Shown here piece after piece: positions 9,086-18,261 of a DNA stretch of 64,000 nt; within the stretch, counting starts at the first letter, position 1; each line of letters begins with the position of its first letter. Source of the stretch: Pseudothermotoga hypogea DSM 11164 = NBRC 106472 (lineage in GTDB: Bacteria; Thermotogota; Thermotogae; Thermotogales; DSM-5069); the NCBI RefSeq assembly GCF_000816145.1, contig NZ_CP007141.1:806001-870000 (forward strand), read 5' to 3'. Both the position numbers and the translations under genes were made by a program. The notes beneath the pieces were generated by a model. It saw only the letters and a program-made list of their open reading frames with translations, did no database searches and was not told the origin of the DNA.

Positions 9086-9415
9086 TCATCGACTCCACGG
9101 AGATTTCTCAGAGACAGTGAACTTCACAAAGAGGTCAACCAAACGCAGAGTATCGAGATCAAAGGTGAAATTCACGCCGTGTCCTTGACGGGGTAGACCT
9201 ATCCCAATGCACGTTTCCACTCTCCCAGGATCCTGGTCGGCGCGCCCTCTTGTCCCATACAAAAATATACGGACGATGAAAAACTATGTTCGCCGATCTT
9301 CTTCTCCAAAAGCTAAACTCAGTCGTCTCAAACTGTGAAAGATGCCATCTGGAGCGAGCTACAATCTTGTGTTCTGACAAGTCTTGAACGTCCACACTGA
9401 GACAGCGTCTTTCAT
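9086..9415 (-). pseudogene. Decayed gene downstream of the SDR dehydrogenase
   Basis: About 475 bases between the SDR stop and the terminator at 8895-8921 hold no intact gene, but coding-like segments remain on the minus strand. An ATG at 9415 overlaps the SDR stop as ATGA and begins [12 protein letters not shown], which looks like the N-terminus of sugar-phosphate isomerase/epimerase TIM barrels, before a stop near 9359. In a different frame, about 9240-9086 reads ETCIGIGLPRQGHGVNF and then TFDLDTLRLVDLFVKF before a stop. Short coding-like stretches persist to about 8960. I infer a third gene of this operon that has lost its frame and most of its length. Family identity is tentative. Confidence 0.45.
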
Positions 9416-10182
9416 TCTACATAAATCATCTTCACCGTCATGCCACCATCGACCGTGAAGTTGACACCCGTTATGAAACCAGCTTTCTCATCGTCTGCCA
9501 AGAAGACGCACAAATTGGCTATGTCCAGAGGATCACCGACCCGGCCAACAGGGTGTTGTTCATGGTCAATGGCTCTAAGCTGTGGTTCACTTCTCAGAGA
9601 AGCTTTTTTCCATCTCGATGTTTCAATCCATCCTGGACTGATGCACACGACTCTGATTCTGTACTTAGCTAAGCTGATCGCCAGAGAGTGCGTCAGTGCG
9701 ACGACGCCTCCCTTCGACGCCGAGTAAGGTTCCGTGTTTGGTTCTGACATGAACGCCCTCGTGCTGGCGATGTTGATAATGACTCCTCCGTTTCTCTTGA
9801 TCATCTGCTCGGCACAGTAACGTGCGCAAATGTAAGGTCCTGTGAGATTCACCCTGATGACTCTCTCCCATTCCTCCAAAGTTCTTTCAAAGATGTTCTT
9901 TGTAGAACTTATCGCCGCGTTATTCACCAGAATGTCCACACCACCGTAGAGCTGGACGGTCTGTTCGACCATCCGCCTGACTGACTCTTCGCCAGAAACG
10001 TCAGTCCTAATGAACGTCGCCTCGTAACCTTTCGATTCCAGAATTTCCTCACGCTCGATGCCAGCCTCTTCGTCTATCTCGGCGATCACCACCCTTGCAC
10101 CGTTCTCACAGAACAACTGAGCTATCGCGGCACCTATACCTTGGCCACCACCGGTCACGATTGCCACCTTGTCCTTCAGCAT
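9412..10182 (-). CDS. Short-chain dehydrogenase/reductase (classical SDR)
   Basis: NAD(P)-dependent oxidoreductase of 256 residues with a complete Rossmann fold. The cofactor motif TGGGQGIG is at residues 10-17, the NNAA motif near residue 87, the catalytic Ser in NIASTRA, and the Tyr-Lys pair in YSASK near residue 152. The family spans FabG-like reductases and sugar or polyol dehydrogenases. The C-terminal pattern TVDGG is typical of the glucose/3-oxoacyl type. It overlaps the 3' end of the agmatine deiminase gene by seven bases and is followed by a decayed gene resembling a sugar-phosphate epimerase. A carbohydrate substrate is possible but not proven. Confidence 0.88.
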   Translation of the reverse strand: MLKDKVAIVTGGGQGIGAAIAQLFCENGARVVIAEIDEEAGIEREEILESKGYEATFIRTDVSGEESVRRMVEQTVQLYGGVDILVNNAAISSTKNIFERTLEEWERVIRVNLTGPYICARYCAEQMIKRNGGVIINIASTRAFMSEPNTEPYSASKGGVVALTHSLAISLAKYRIRVVCISPGWIETSRWKKASLRSEPQLRAIDHEQHPVGRVGDPLDIANLCVFLADDEKAGFITGVNFTVDGGMTVKMIYVE

Positions 10183-11267
10183 TTCCTCACCCCCAAGGGT
10201 TGTTGCTGAGTTATACAGTGGATCGCTCCTCCCCCAAGCAGTATCTCTCTCGCATACACACCCACGACTTTCTTTTCTGGGAATATCTCTTTGAATTTCT
10301 TGAGAGCCAGTTCGTCGTTTGGATCGTTGTAGATTGGAACGATGACACCGCCGTTTGCAATGTAGAAGTTCACATAAGAAGCTGAAAGTCTGTATCCAGC
10401 AGGCCTTCTATGCGTCTTCTCGGAAAGATCAACACCGCTTGCCTCTTCCTCCGTCACATACTGCGGCGTCGGTTGGTGGATCAAATGAATCTTCAATCTT
10501 CTACCCTTCGCATCTGTTTCTTTCAACAGTATCTCATAGTTTTCTCTGCTTATTTCGTATTGTGGGTCACTCTTGTCATCGGTCCAGGTGAGGACCACTT
10601 CTGCGGGTTTTACGAACCTGCACAGGTTGTCCACATGTCCACTCGTTTCATCGTTGTACACACCACGCTTCAACCAGATGATTTTATCCACTCCAAGATA
10701 GTCTTTGAGTATCTGCTCTATCTGCTCTTTCGAAAGATCTGGGTTCCTGTTCGGGTTCAAAAGGCATTCCTCCGTCGTTATGAGAGTGCCCTCACCGTCG
10801 ACGTCGATCGAACCACCTTCAAGAACCATCGGTGCTTCGTAGCAATCCAGCTCTTCAATGTCTGCCACCTTCAGTGATACGAGTTCATCCTTGTCCCAGG
10901 GAAAGTAAAGCCCACCCCACGCGTTGAATTTCCAGCGCACCGCTCGAACAACACCCTCGTCATTCACGACGAACGTTGGCCCGATATCGCGCATCCATGC
11001 GTCGTTGCTCGAGAGCTCAACCACCCTCACGCGCGGTGATAGTCTCGATCTCGCGTTGAAGTATTGTTCGTGAGAAACACACATCGTGACTTTTTCGAAC
11101 TGACTGATCGCTTCGGCGACCTTCACGTAAGCCTCCTGAGCAGGTTTCGCACCACATCTCCAGTTGTCGGGCCTTTCTGGCCAGATCATCCAGCACTTCG
11201 CGTGCGGTTCAAACTCCGCAGGCATTCTGAAACCATCGACTCGTGGGACACTTCTCAGCACGTTCAC
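10176..11267 (-). CDS. aguA: Agmatine deiminase (PAD_porph family)
   Basis: Guanidino-group-modifying enzyme of 363 residues that converts agmatine to N-carbamoylputrescine and ammonia. [22 protein letters not shown] at the N-terminus, the Asp-rich [12 protein letters not shown] segment, the DNLCRF region with its catalytic His (SGHVDN), and the active-site Cys in [13 protein letters not shown] near the C-terminus all match agmatine deiminase. It is the first gene of a minus-strand unit with the SDR gene. It suggests polyamine synthesis through agmatine; no carbamoylputrescine amidase is next to it. Confidence 0.93.
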   Translation of the reverse strand: MNVLRSVPRVDGFRMPAEFEPHAKCWMIWPERPDNWRCGAKPAQEAYVKVAEAISQFEKVTMCVSHEQYFNARSRLSPRVRVVELSSNDAWMRDIGPTFVVNDEGVVRAVRWKFNAWGGLYFPWDKDELVSLKVADIEELDCYEAPMVLEGGSIDVDGEGTLITTEECLLNPNRNPDLSKEQIEQILKDYLGVDKIIWLKRGVYNDETSGHVDNLCRFVKPAEVVLTWTDDKSDPQYEISRENYEILLKETDAKGRRLKIHLIHQPTPQYVTEEEASGVDLSEKTHRRPAGYRLSASYVNFYIANGGVIVPIYNDPNDELALKKFKEIFPEKKVVGVYAREILLGGGAIHCITQQQPLGVRKC

Positions 11268-11407
11268 AGTGGATCACTCCCCAGTTCACAATCAATTTAC
11301 AAGTTCAACCTGAACCTACCCCGAAACTGTATCGTCTAAGTTATGGAACCAGGGCAAGACCCCCCACCCTCCTTTGACGACATAGATACACTGATAAAAC
11401 TGTTCTT

Positions 11408-11437
11408 GGGCGATCGAAAGATCGCCCTTATTTTTTG
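11408..11437 (+). terminator. Orphan plus-strand terminator
   Basis: GGGCGATC-gaaa-GATCGCCC is followed by TTATTTTTTG: an excellent terminator, but no plus-strand gene precedes it. The 11268-11407 stretch has no recognisable gene, only a short open frame from 11343 that the terminator interrupts. It may end a small RNA or shield the following cupin gene from read-through. Confidence 0.7.
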
Positions 11438-11511
11438 TTTTCTTCTTTATTCTACCAATTCTCGACCTCCCCACCAGCAACCGTTAAAATATCTTGGGAG
11501 GGATAGCTGTG

Positions 11512-11844
11512 ATGATCAAACACATGAACGAGATTGAACCGCAAGAACTCTTGAATGGAGAGGTCCTGAAGAGAGTTTTCATAAGCAAAGACGAAGCCCC
11601 CACATTTGTCATGAGGTTGTTCACGCTCCAATCCAACGCATCCACGCCTCTTCATTCTCATCCCTGGGAACATGAAGTTTTCGTGGTCGAAGGTAGACTG
11701 AAAGTGGTATGCGATAATGGCGAAACGATCGTTGAAAAAGGACACTTCGTTTACGTATCACCCAACGAGTTGCACCAGTTCGTCAACGTTTTCGAAGGCC
11801 CGTCCTCCTTCATCTGCGTGGTACCGAAGGAAGGGGAAGTTTGA
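11512..11844 (+). CDS. Manganese-type single-domain cupin (TM1459-like)
   Basis: Cupin of about 110 residues. The segment PTFVMRLFTLQ followed by HSHPWEHEVFVVEG and later PNELHQF closely parallels the structurally characterised T. maritima TM1459 cupin, which binds one manganese through four His residues. All four are present: three in HSHPWEHE and one in NELHQF. Family members have shown oxidative alkene-cleaving activity in vitro; the natural substrate is unknown. Start ATG 11512 (or GTG 11509) is chosen because GGGAGGG lies at 11497-11503. It overlaps the DUF429 gene by four bases, as TTGA. Confidence 0.85.
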   Translation: MIKHMNEIEPQELLNGEVLKRVFISKDEAPTFVMRLFTLQSNASTPLHSHPWEHEVFVVEGRLKVVCDNGETIVEKGHFVYVSPNELHQFVNVFEGPSSFICVVPKEGEV

Positions 11845-12503
11845 AAAGAGATTTCGAATTTTTCTCTGGTATCGATCCTTCTTGGACGGGCAAGTACCCC
11901 ACGGCTGTCACGGTATTGGACAGAGGCTTGCACCTCGTTGACTTCGTCTACAGCGAGAAGATAGATGAGATCTTAGAGCCGTTGAGAACACATCCGAACA
12001 GCGTCGTTGGAGTCGATGCACCTTTGATCGTCACGAACGAATCTTGTCACAGACCGAACGAAAGAGAGTTTCTCAAACACTTTGCGAGGTTCGGTCTTTC
12101 GCTCTATCCAGTGAACAAGAAGAGGTATCCTTTCTTCTTTCCCGAACTGCTGTATGAGCGCTTGAATCAGATTGGTTACAGCTTCGAATCTGGCAACATC
12201 TTCGAAGTTTATCCCCACGCAACGATCATGGTGCTGTTCAACGATATGAAGGTATTCCACTACAAAAGAGTCAAGGCGAAAGAAAGATTTAAAAAGCTTC
12301 GCTGGTTGGAAGGAAAACTCAAAAACTTTGTTGAAATACCGGACAGTTTTTGCATACCGAAGGACAACCTCAAGGCCTACGAAGATTTCTTAGATTCGCT
12401 GGTCTGTGGTTTGACCGTGGCGCTCGCAAGAGAAAAGTCTTACCTAACGTTCGGTGACGAGGAAACTGGAATCATGCTGGCACTGGATAGCTTTCGCGAA
12501 TAA
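11841..12503 (+). CDS. DUF429 family protein
   Basis: Protein of 220 residues in the DUF429 family. The conserved features are an N-terminal SGIDPSW segment, a GVDAPL segment in the middle that resembles the RNase H-like Asp-containing strand, and an EVYPHAT motif after residue 130. A function is not established; an RNase H-like or nuclease fold has been suggested for related families. The TTG start overlaps the upstream cupin stop, with AAGGAAGGGG as ribosome site, so the two genes form a small operon. No signal peptide is present. Confidence 0.7.
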   Translation: MKRDFEFFSGIDPSWTGKYPTAVTVLDRGLHLVDFVYSEKIDEILEPLRTHPNSVVGVDAPLIVTNESCHRPNEREFLKHFARFGLSLYPVNKKRYPFFFPELLYERLNQIGYSFESGNIFEVYPHATIMVLFNDMKVFHYKRVKAKERFKKLRWLEGKLKNFVEIPDSFCIPKDNLKAYEDFLDSLVCGLTVALAREKSYLTFGDEETGIMLALDSFRE

Positions 12504-12533
12504 AAAAGAGGAGGGCGGGGTGGCCCTCCTCTT
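12501..12533 (-). terminator. groEL terminator, bidirectional
   Basis: The stem AAGAGGAGGGC / GCCCTCCTCTT has a six-base loop. On the minus strand it is followed by a T-rich tail, giving a strong terminator for groEL. It can also fold on the plus strand after the DUF429 gene, although the T tail there is poor. Confidence 0.85.
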
Positions 12534-12545
12534 CGTGTCTATCGA

Positions 12546-14177
<1,632 letters not shown>

Positions 14178-14453
14178 TCAACCTTCGATTTTCGCCAGTA
14201 TATCGTTGGCATCAATTATGATGTAGTCGACATCGTCAATCTTGATTTCCGTACCTGCGTACTTGGAGTAGATGACCTTATCGCCGGGTTTCACATCGAT
14301 GTTGTCAACCTTTTCTCCAACTGCGATGACCTCAGCCTTCATAGGTTTTTCCTTGGCCGAATCGGGCAGAACAATCCCACCTTCAGTTTTCTTCTCCTCC
14401 TTGATGGGCTTGATCAAGAGTCTTTCACCAAGCGGTACAACCTTCATGGGCAC
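14178..14453 (-). CDS. groES: Co-chaperonin GroES (Hsp10)
   Basis: Heptameric lid of the GroEL cage, 91 residues. It starts MPMKVVPLGERLLIKP, the standard GroES N-terminus. The mobile loop region is EEKKTEGGIVLPDSAKEKP and the roof strand GDKVIYSKYAGTEI follows. It is the first gene of the operon with GGAGGTCGTG as the ribosome site. The promoter and a CIRCE operator lie directly upstream. Confidence 0.97.
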   Translation of the reverse strand: MPMKVVPLGERLLIKPIKEEKKTEGGIVLPDSAKEKPMKAEVIAVGEKVDNIDVKPGDKVIYSKYAGTEIKIDDVDYIIIDANDILAKIEG

Positions 14454-14469
14454 GACCTCCTTTCAAATT

Positions 14470-14496
14470 TTATCACTCAATATCATTGAGTGCTAA
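14470..14496 (-). promoter_or_regulatory. CIRCE operator (HrcA site) of groESL
   Basis: On the minus strand it reads TTAGCACTC, nine bases, GAGTGATAA. This matches the CIRCE consensus (TTAGCACTC-N9-GAGTGCTAA) except for one base in the right arm. HrcA represses groE through this element in many bacteria; hrcA itself is not in the window. The site lies immediately downstream of the -10 box. Confidence 0.95.
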
Positions 14497-14524
14497 TTAT
14501 AGAATACACCACTTTGGTTTACAA
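14496..14524 (-). promoter_or_regulatory. groESL promoter
   Basis: On the minus strand, TTGTAA (14519-14524), a 17-base spacer and TATAAT (14496-14501) form a sigma-A-type promoter. The CIRCE begins at its -10, so bound HrcA would block initiation. Confidence 0.8.
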
Positions 14525-14664
14525 ATCAAGAGGCGATTTATGGACTTTATCGCTGAATATTCGCGAATAATGCCAATTATTCCGAAATATGCACCAGATA
14601 GCCCCATTTTCTCTCGAAAACTATCACTTCAATGGTAAAATTTGTTCAATGTGGAGGTGAGAAT

Positions 14665-15522
14665 GTGAGCAGAAAGTACATCGTAAAAGAGTACGTGCTG
14701 GCCACGATCGGTGTAATCATCACCGCCGTTGGAGTAGTTTCGTTCTTGATCCCAAACTTCATTGCCGCAGGTGGCGCAAGTGGTCTTGCGATCGTTCTGA
14801 ACAGGCTCGTGGGATTTCCTGTGGGCGTCTGGATGTACATCATAAACGCCACGCTGTTTCTCATCGGTTTCATCACGATGGGCAGAGACTTCAGTGTGAA
14901 AACTATATATTGCACCTTCCTTCTCAACTTCATGATAGATTTTTTCGACAGGATAGTTCCGATCCCCAGATACACGGAAGATCTGATCATCGCTGTTCTT
15001 TTCGGAGACATCATCACCGCCGTTGGCATGGCGCTCACTTTCACGCAGAACGCTTCCACAGGTGGTACTGACATCATTGCACGCATCTTCAACAGATTCT
15101 TCGCCGCACCTATGGGTACCACACTGTTGATCGTCGATCTGTTCATAGCGGTGTTCGCCGGCGCAGTCATGGGTTCCAAACTCGGTATGTACGCCATCCT
15201 GGCTATAATGGTGAACGGAATGATGATAGACTTTGTTCTGAAGGGCATCGAATCTTCGACGCAAGTTTTGGTAATTTCGGAAAAACATCGAGAAATCGCC
15301 AGCTTCGTTCTGAACGAGCTGCACAGGGGCGCGACGTACATAGAAGCTAAAGGTGCCTACACTGGCAAGGACAGAAAGATATTGCTCATTGTCCTTAGGA
15401 GGAGGGAACTTGGAGAACTTGTATCCTTCATTCGGAAACTCGATAAGAGTGCGTTCATAATAATAAGCGAGGCTCGACACGTGATCGGTGAAGGTTTCCA
15501 GAACATAGGAAACGTGTTCTGA
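14665..15522 (+). CDS. YitT family membrane protein (DUF161 + DUF2179)
   Basis: Protein of 285 residues. The N-terminal two-thirds carries five or six hydrophobic helices of the YitT/DUF161 type, with the GGASGLAIVLNRL and STGGTDIIARI repeats. The last 80 residues form a soluble DUF2179 domain including EAKGAYTGKDRKIL, a domain with predicted ligand-binding function. The chosen start is GTG 14665, because GTGGAGGTGAG precedes it; the longer ATG 14632 frame has no ribosome site. The function of the family is not established. A small membrane protein gene follows after 13 bases. Confidence 0.85.
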   Translation: MSRKYIVKEYVLATIGVIITAVGVVSFLIPNFIAAGGASGLAIVLNRLVGFPVGVWMYIINATLFLIGFITMGRDFSVKTIYCTFLLNFMIDFFDRIVPIPRYTEDLIIAVLFGDIITAVGMALTFTQNASTGGTDIIARIFNRFFAAPMGTTLLIVDLFIAVFAGAVMGSKLGMYAILAIMVNGMMIDFVLKGIESSTQVLVISEKHREIASFVLNELHRGATYIEAKGAYTGKDRKILLIVLRRRELGELVSFIRKLDKSAFIIISEARHVIGEGFQNIGNVF

Positions 15523-15535
15523 GGGGAGTGAAAGC

Positions 15536-15736
15536 TTGAGGACATTTTCCAATATCCTGTTCTACGCTGGTTCCATCGTTTTACTGTTTGCCATAATAAG
15601 CTTCGAGCTCGGCTTGAAGGCCATGAAGAACAAAGAGGATGAGAAGATGAAAGGTCACAACAGAAGAGGCTGGAAAGCTTTGTTGATAACAGCTGTTCTG
15701 TATGGGCTTTCTTTTCTCACCGCGTACTTCGCCTGA
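15536..15736 (+). CDS. Small two-helix membrane protein
   Basis: Protein of 66 residues with two hydrophobic helices (about residues 8-26 and 48-65) separated by a charged stretch KAMKNKEDEKMKGHNRRG. It begins with TTG and has the ribosome site GAGGGGAGTG. I do not recognise a family. It is wedged between the YitT-like gene and mreB and could be co-transcribed with either. The two-helix hairpin with a charged cytoplasmic loop is typical of accessory or stabilising subunits, but no partner can be named. Confidence 0.6.
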   Translation: MRTFSNILFYAGSIVLLFAIISFELGLKAMKNKEDEKMKGHNRRGWKALLITAVLYGLSFLTAYFA

Positions 15737-15785
15737 AACATCGTGATAAAATCATTTTAGTACGGTGAAAAGGACGGTGCGCATT

Positions 15786-16796
15786 GTGGTGAGAAGAGAT
15801 CTCGGAATAGACCTTGGTACTGCGAACACGCTCGTGTACATGAAGGGCAAGGGTATCGTTATAAACGAACCTTCAGTCGTGGCGATGAACGCCGACACGG
15901 GTGAAGTCATCAAAGTCGGTCTCGAAGCGAAGATGATGCTTGGAAAGACCCCCGCTTCGATCGTCGCTGTGAGACCCCTGAGAGATGGAGTGATAGCCGA
16001 CTACGATGTGGCGCTGGCGATGCTCAAATACTTCATAGGCAAGACGAGGACGTCCATCGCTTTTTTCAAACCGAGGGTCGTCATAGGTGTTCCCATAGGC
16101 ATCACCGATGTTGAAAAGAGGGCGATACTGGAGGCGGGTCTGGAGGCAGGTGCAGCCAGAGTGTTTTTGATAGAAGAACCCATGGCGAGCGCGATCGGGC
16201 TCGGGCTCGACGTCGAAGAACCCAACGGGAACATGATCGTCGACATCGGTGGTGGAACGACAGAAGTTGCCGTAATATCGCTCGGCAGCATCGTGGTGTG
16301 GGAATCGATAAGGATAGCTGGAGACGAAATGGACGAGGCCATCGTTCAGTACGTTCGTGAAACGTACCGAGTGGCCATCGGTGAAAGAACGGGCGAAAGG
16401 ATAAAGATAGAAATAGGGAACGTCTTCCCATCTCCCGAGTATGACGGTCTGGAAACGATCGTTACTGGTATAGATCTGTCGACAGGACTGCCTCGAAGGA
16501 TCACCATAAGAGGTGGTGAGGTCAGGGAAGCCTTGATGGTGCCTGTGAACGCCATCATCGACGCGATCAAAACCACGCTCGAGAAAACCCCACCCGAACT
16601 GGTCACGGACATCGTCGAGAGGGGTATAGTCACGAGTGGAGGCGGTTCACTCACTAGGGGCATGGACAAGCTCATAGAAAAAGAAACCGGAATCAAAGTG
16701 GTCAGAGCCGAAGATCCCATGAGCAGTGTTGCGATCGGCGCGGGCAAAGTCCTCGACAAAGTCGACATTCTGAAGAAGCTTCAGCAGGTAGACTGA
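15786..16796 (+). CDS. mreB: Rod shape-determining actin homologue MreB
   Basis: Bacterial actin of 336 residues that polymerises under the membrane and organises the cell-wall elongation machinery. Motifs are [12 protein letters not shown] (phosphate 1), [12 protein letters not shown] (phosphate 2), and SGGGSLTRG (adenosine). The sequence is close to the crystallised T. maritima MreB. The start is uncertain: GTG 15786 or 15789 sits after AAGGACGG and matches the family N-terminus, while the longer GTG 15765 frame adds seven residues. The downstream gene overlaps by one base in a TGATGA arrangement and is MreC-like, giving an mre operon. Confidence 0.95.
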   Translation: MVRRDLGIDLGTANTLVYMKGKGIVINEPSVVAMNADTGEVIKVGLEAKMMLGKTPASIVAVRPLRDGVIADYDVALAMLKYFIGKTRTSIAFFKPRVVIGVPIGITDVEKRAILEAGLEAGAARVFLIEEPMASAIGLGLDVEEPNGNMIVDIGGGTTEVAVISLGSIVVWESIRIAGDEMDEAIVQYVRETYRVAIGERTGERIKIEIGNVFPSPEYDGLETIVTGIDLSTGLPRRITIRGGEVREALMVPVNAIIDAIKTTLEKTPPELVTDIVERGIVTSGGGSLTRGMDKLIEKETGIKVVRAEDPMSSVAIGAGKVLDKVDILKKLQQVD

Positions 16797-17458
16797 TGAG
16801 CAACCGTCAAGTGAACCTTTTCATCGCCTATATGTTGATCTTTACGACCATCTTTGCACTGAATGCCGTCTTTCAGGCGAAGCCGGCGAGGTTTCTTTTT
16901 CGCTTCGTTCACATCGCCGTTTACCCCGCGAATGCTTTGAGATACACACTTCACAAGCTCAAAGAAGCGATCGTGCTCGTTTTCAACGTCGCCGAGCAAC
17001 AGACCGTCGTAAAGATCAACGACGTCACTTTCGAACAGTCCAACACCGTCCTTGGCCTAAGGCAGAACTATTTGATCGCAACGGGACGGGCGAAAGCCGG
17101 CGACATTGCGATAGATGCGATGAACAATCGTTTTGTCGGAATCGTTCGATACGTGAGTGACCATGTGTGCTGGATCGAACCGTGGGACTCTGCTCTGTTC
17201 TCAATGCAGGTGAGTGTAGAATCGAGCCAGGTGACTATAGAAGGCGAAATCTCTGGTGGAACGAGATTGAAGATCTACGAAGATGTGGACGTGACGGGTT
17301 TCACGGTGAGGGTTTCCGAGAACTTCACGAATGGAAAACTTCTGAGAGAGATGAACTGCGATAAGCTCGGAACGGTCGTTGGCAGACAGGGAGATTTTTT
17401 CTTAGTCAAGATCGATCCTGTTCGCCCGACTCGCTTGTGTTATCTTCCGGGTTATTGA
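16796..17458 (+). CDS. mreC: MreC-like cell-shape protein
   Basis: Protein of 220 residues with an N-terminal transmembrane helix (about residues 7-26), a short helical segment, and an external beta-rich domain. The layout and the position directly after mreB fit MreC, the periplasmic scaffold of the elongasome. It is shorter than most MreC proteins and the beta domain is divergent, so the call leans on context. Its 3' end runs 53 bases into the convergent TPR gene. No mreD follows on this strand. Confidence 0.65.
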   Translation: MSNRQVNLFIAYMLIFTTIFALNAVFQAKPARFLFRFVHIAVYPANALRYTLHKLKEAIVLVFNVAEQQTVVKINDVTFEQSNTVLGLRQNYLIATGRAKAGDIAIDAMNNRFVGIVRYVSDHVCWIEPWDSALFSMQVSVESSQVTIEGEISGGTRLKIYEDVDVTGFTVRVSENFTNGKLLREMNCDKLGTVVGRQGDFFLVKIDPVRPTRLCYLPGY

Positions 17459-18251
17459 CCAGCTGTTGCATGATCTGAGACAGAAGCTTGGCGTCTTCTT
17501 CGCTGTACTGCTCCTTTTCCTCCATCTTCCTCAGCACGGAGAACGGATCTTCTCCAACCAGAGTTTCCGACTCCTTCCTCTCTCCCTCTTTAGACTCTTT
17601 AGAAATTATCTCTTGAACTATACTCTCGATCTGAGCCTCGAGCTTCCGCAGTTCTTCGTCCGCCTCAAAATCGATAACTCTCTTACCCTGTTCCAGATCT
17701 TTCGAAACCACATCGATGCTCTGGAGCTGGCGTTCGAGTCTTTCTTCCGCTGTGAGTTCTCCTTCTTCAGTGCCGACTTTCTTTGCCCTCTTCATCAGTC
17801 TCAATAACAGGAAGGTTGCGGCAAAACTTATAATGAAGACCCCAATGACGAGGAACAGAGACGTGCTTTTTTTTGTAGCTTGTGGTTGTGTGGTAGTTGG
17901 AGGTGGAATCCTCGCTCTCAACCATTCCAACCATTCTTCGTTGGCCTTCGAACCTTCACGTATCGCTTTGAGGATACTCGCCGCCACGGCGTTGCTCGAT
18001 TCGTAGGGTTCCAGATAAGCTCTGGCCTTCGTGTAATCCCTGATCATGTATGCGCACACGCCCATTCTCAGTTTCACCAGCGGATCGTACGATTCTATTC
18101 TCGGCTCCAGCTTCAACGCCGTTTCGAACCATTCCAGCGCCCGTCCGTAATCGCCTTGTGTGTAAGCATTCAAAGCGGATTTGTAGTATTCCAGAGCGTT
18201 CGAAAAAGCCAGAATCGAAACCAAAACCAGCAGAACCACCGCGTACCTCAT
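17406..18251 (-). CDS. TPR-type membrane protein with cytoplasmic tail
   Basis: Protein of 281 residues. A signal peptide (residues 1-20) is followed by about 100 residues of helical repeats of TPR type (YYKSALNAYTQGDYGRALEWF is a canonical unit). Next come a Pro/Thr linker, a transmembrane helix at about 130-151 and a highly charged tail of about 130 residues with coiled-coil character. The repeats should face outside and the tail the cytoplasm. It is the last gene of the minus-strand operon that begins with the ubiquitin-like protein. It lies seven bases after the pseudo-hydrolase gene, so the two exported proteins may act together. Function unknown. Confidence 0.7.
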   Translation of the reverse strand: MRYAVVLLVLVSILAFSNALEYYKSALNAYTQGDYGRALEWFETALKLEPRIESYDPLVKLRMGVCAYMIRDYTKARAYLEPYESSNAVAASILKAIREGSKANEEWLEWLRARIPPPTTTQPQATKKSTSLFLVIGVFIISFAATFLLLRLMKRAKKVGTEEGELTAEERLERQLQSIDVVSKDLEQGKRVIDFEADEELRKLEAQIESIVQEIISKESKEGERKESETLVGEDPFSVLRKMEEKEQYSEEDAKLLSQIMQQLVNNPEDNTSESGEQDRS

Positions 18252-18261
18252 CAATCATCCC

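Noticed and set aside
8835-9188. 117-residue plus-strand open frame (Arg- and Ser-rich)
   Set aside because: It crosses the minus-strand terminator and the cupin start; composition is not protein-like.
9159-9395. 78-residue minus-strand open frame as an intact gene
   Set aside because: It lies in a third frame across the decayed gene; the protein-like segments are in other frames.
14629-15552. 307-residue minus-strand open frame opposite the YitT-like gene
   Set aside because: The plus-strand protein has clear family motifs and membrane helices; the minus reading is compositionally odd (rich in His, Asp and Cys) and has no start signals.
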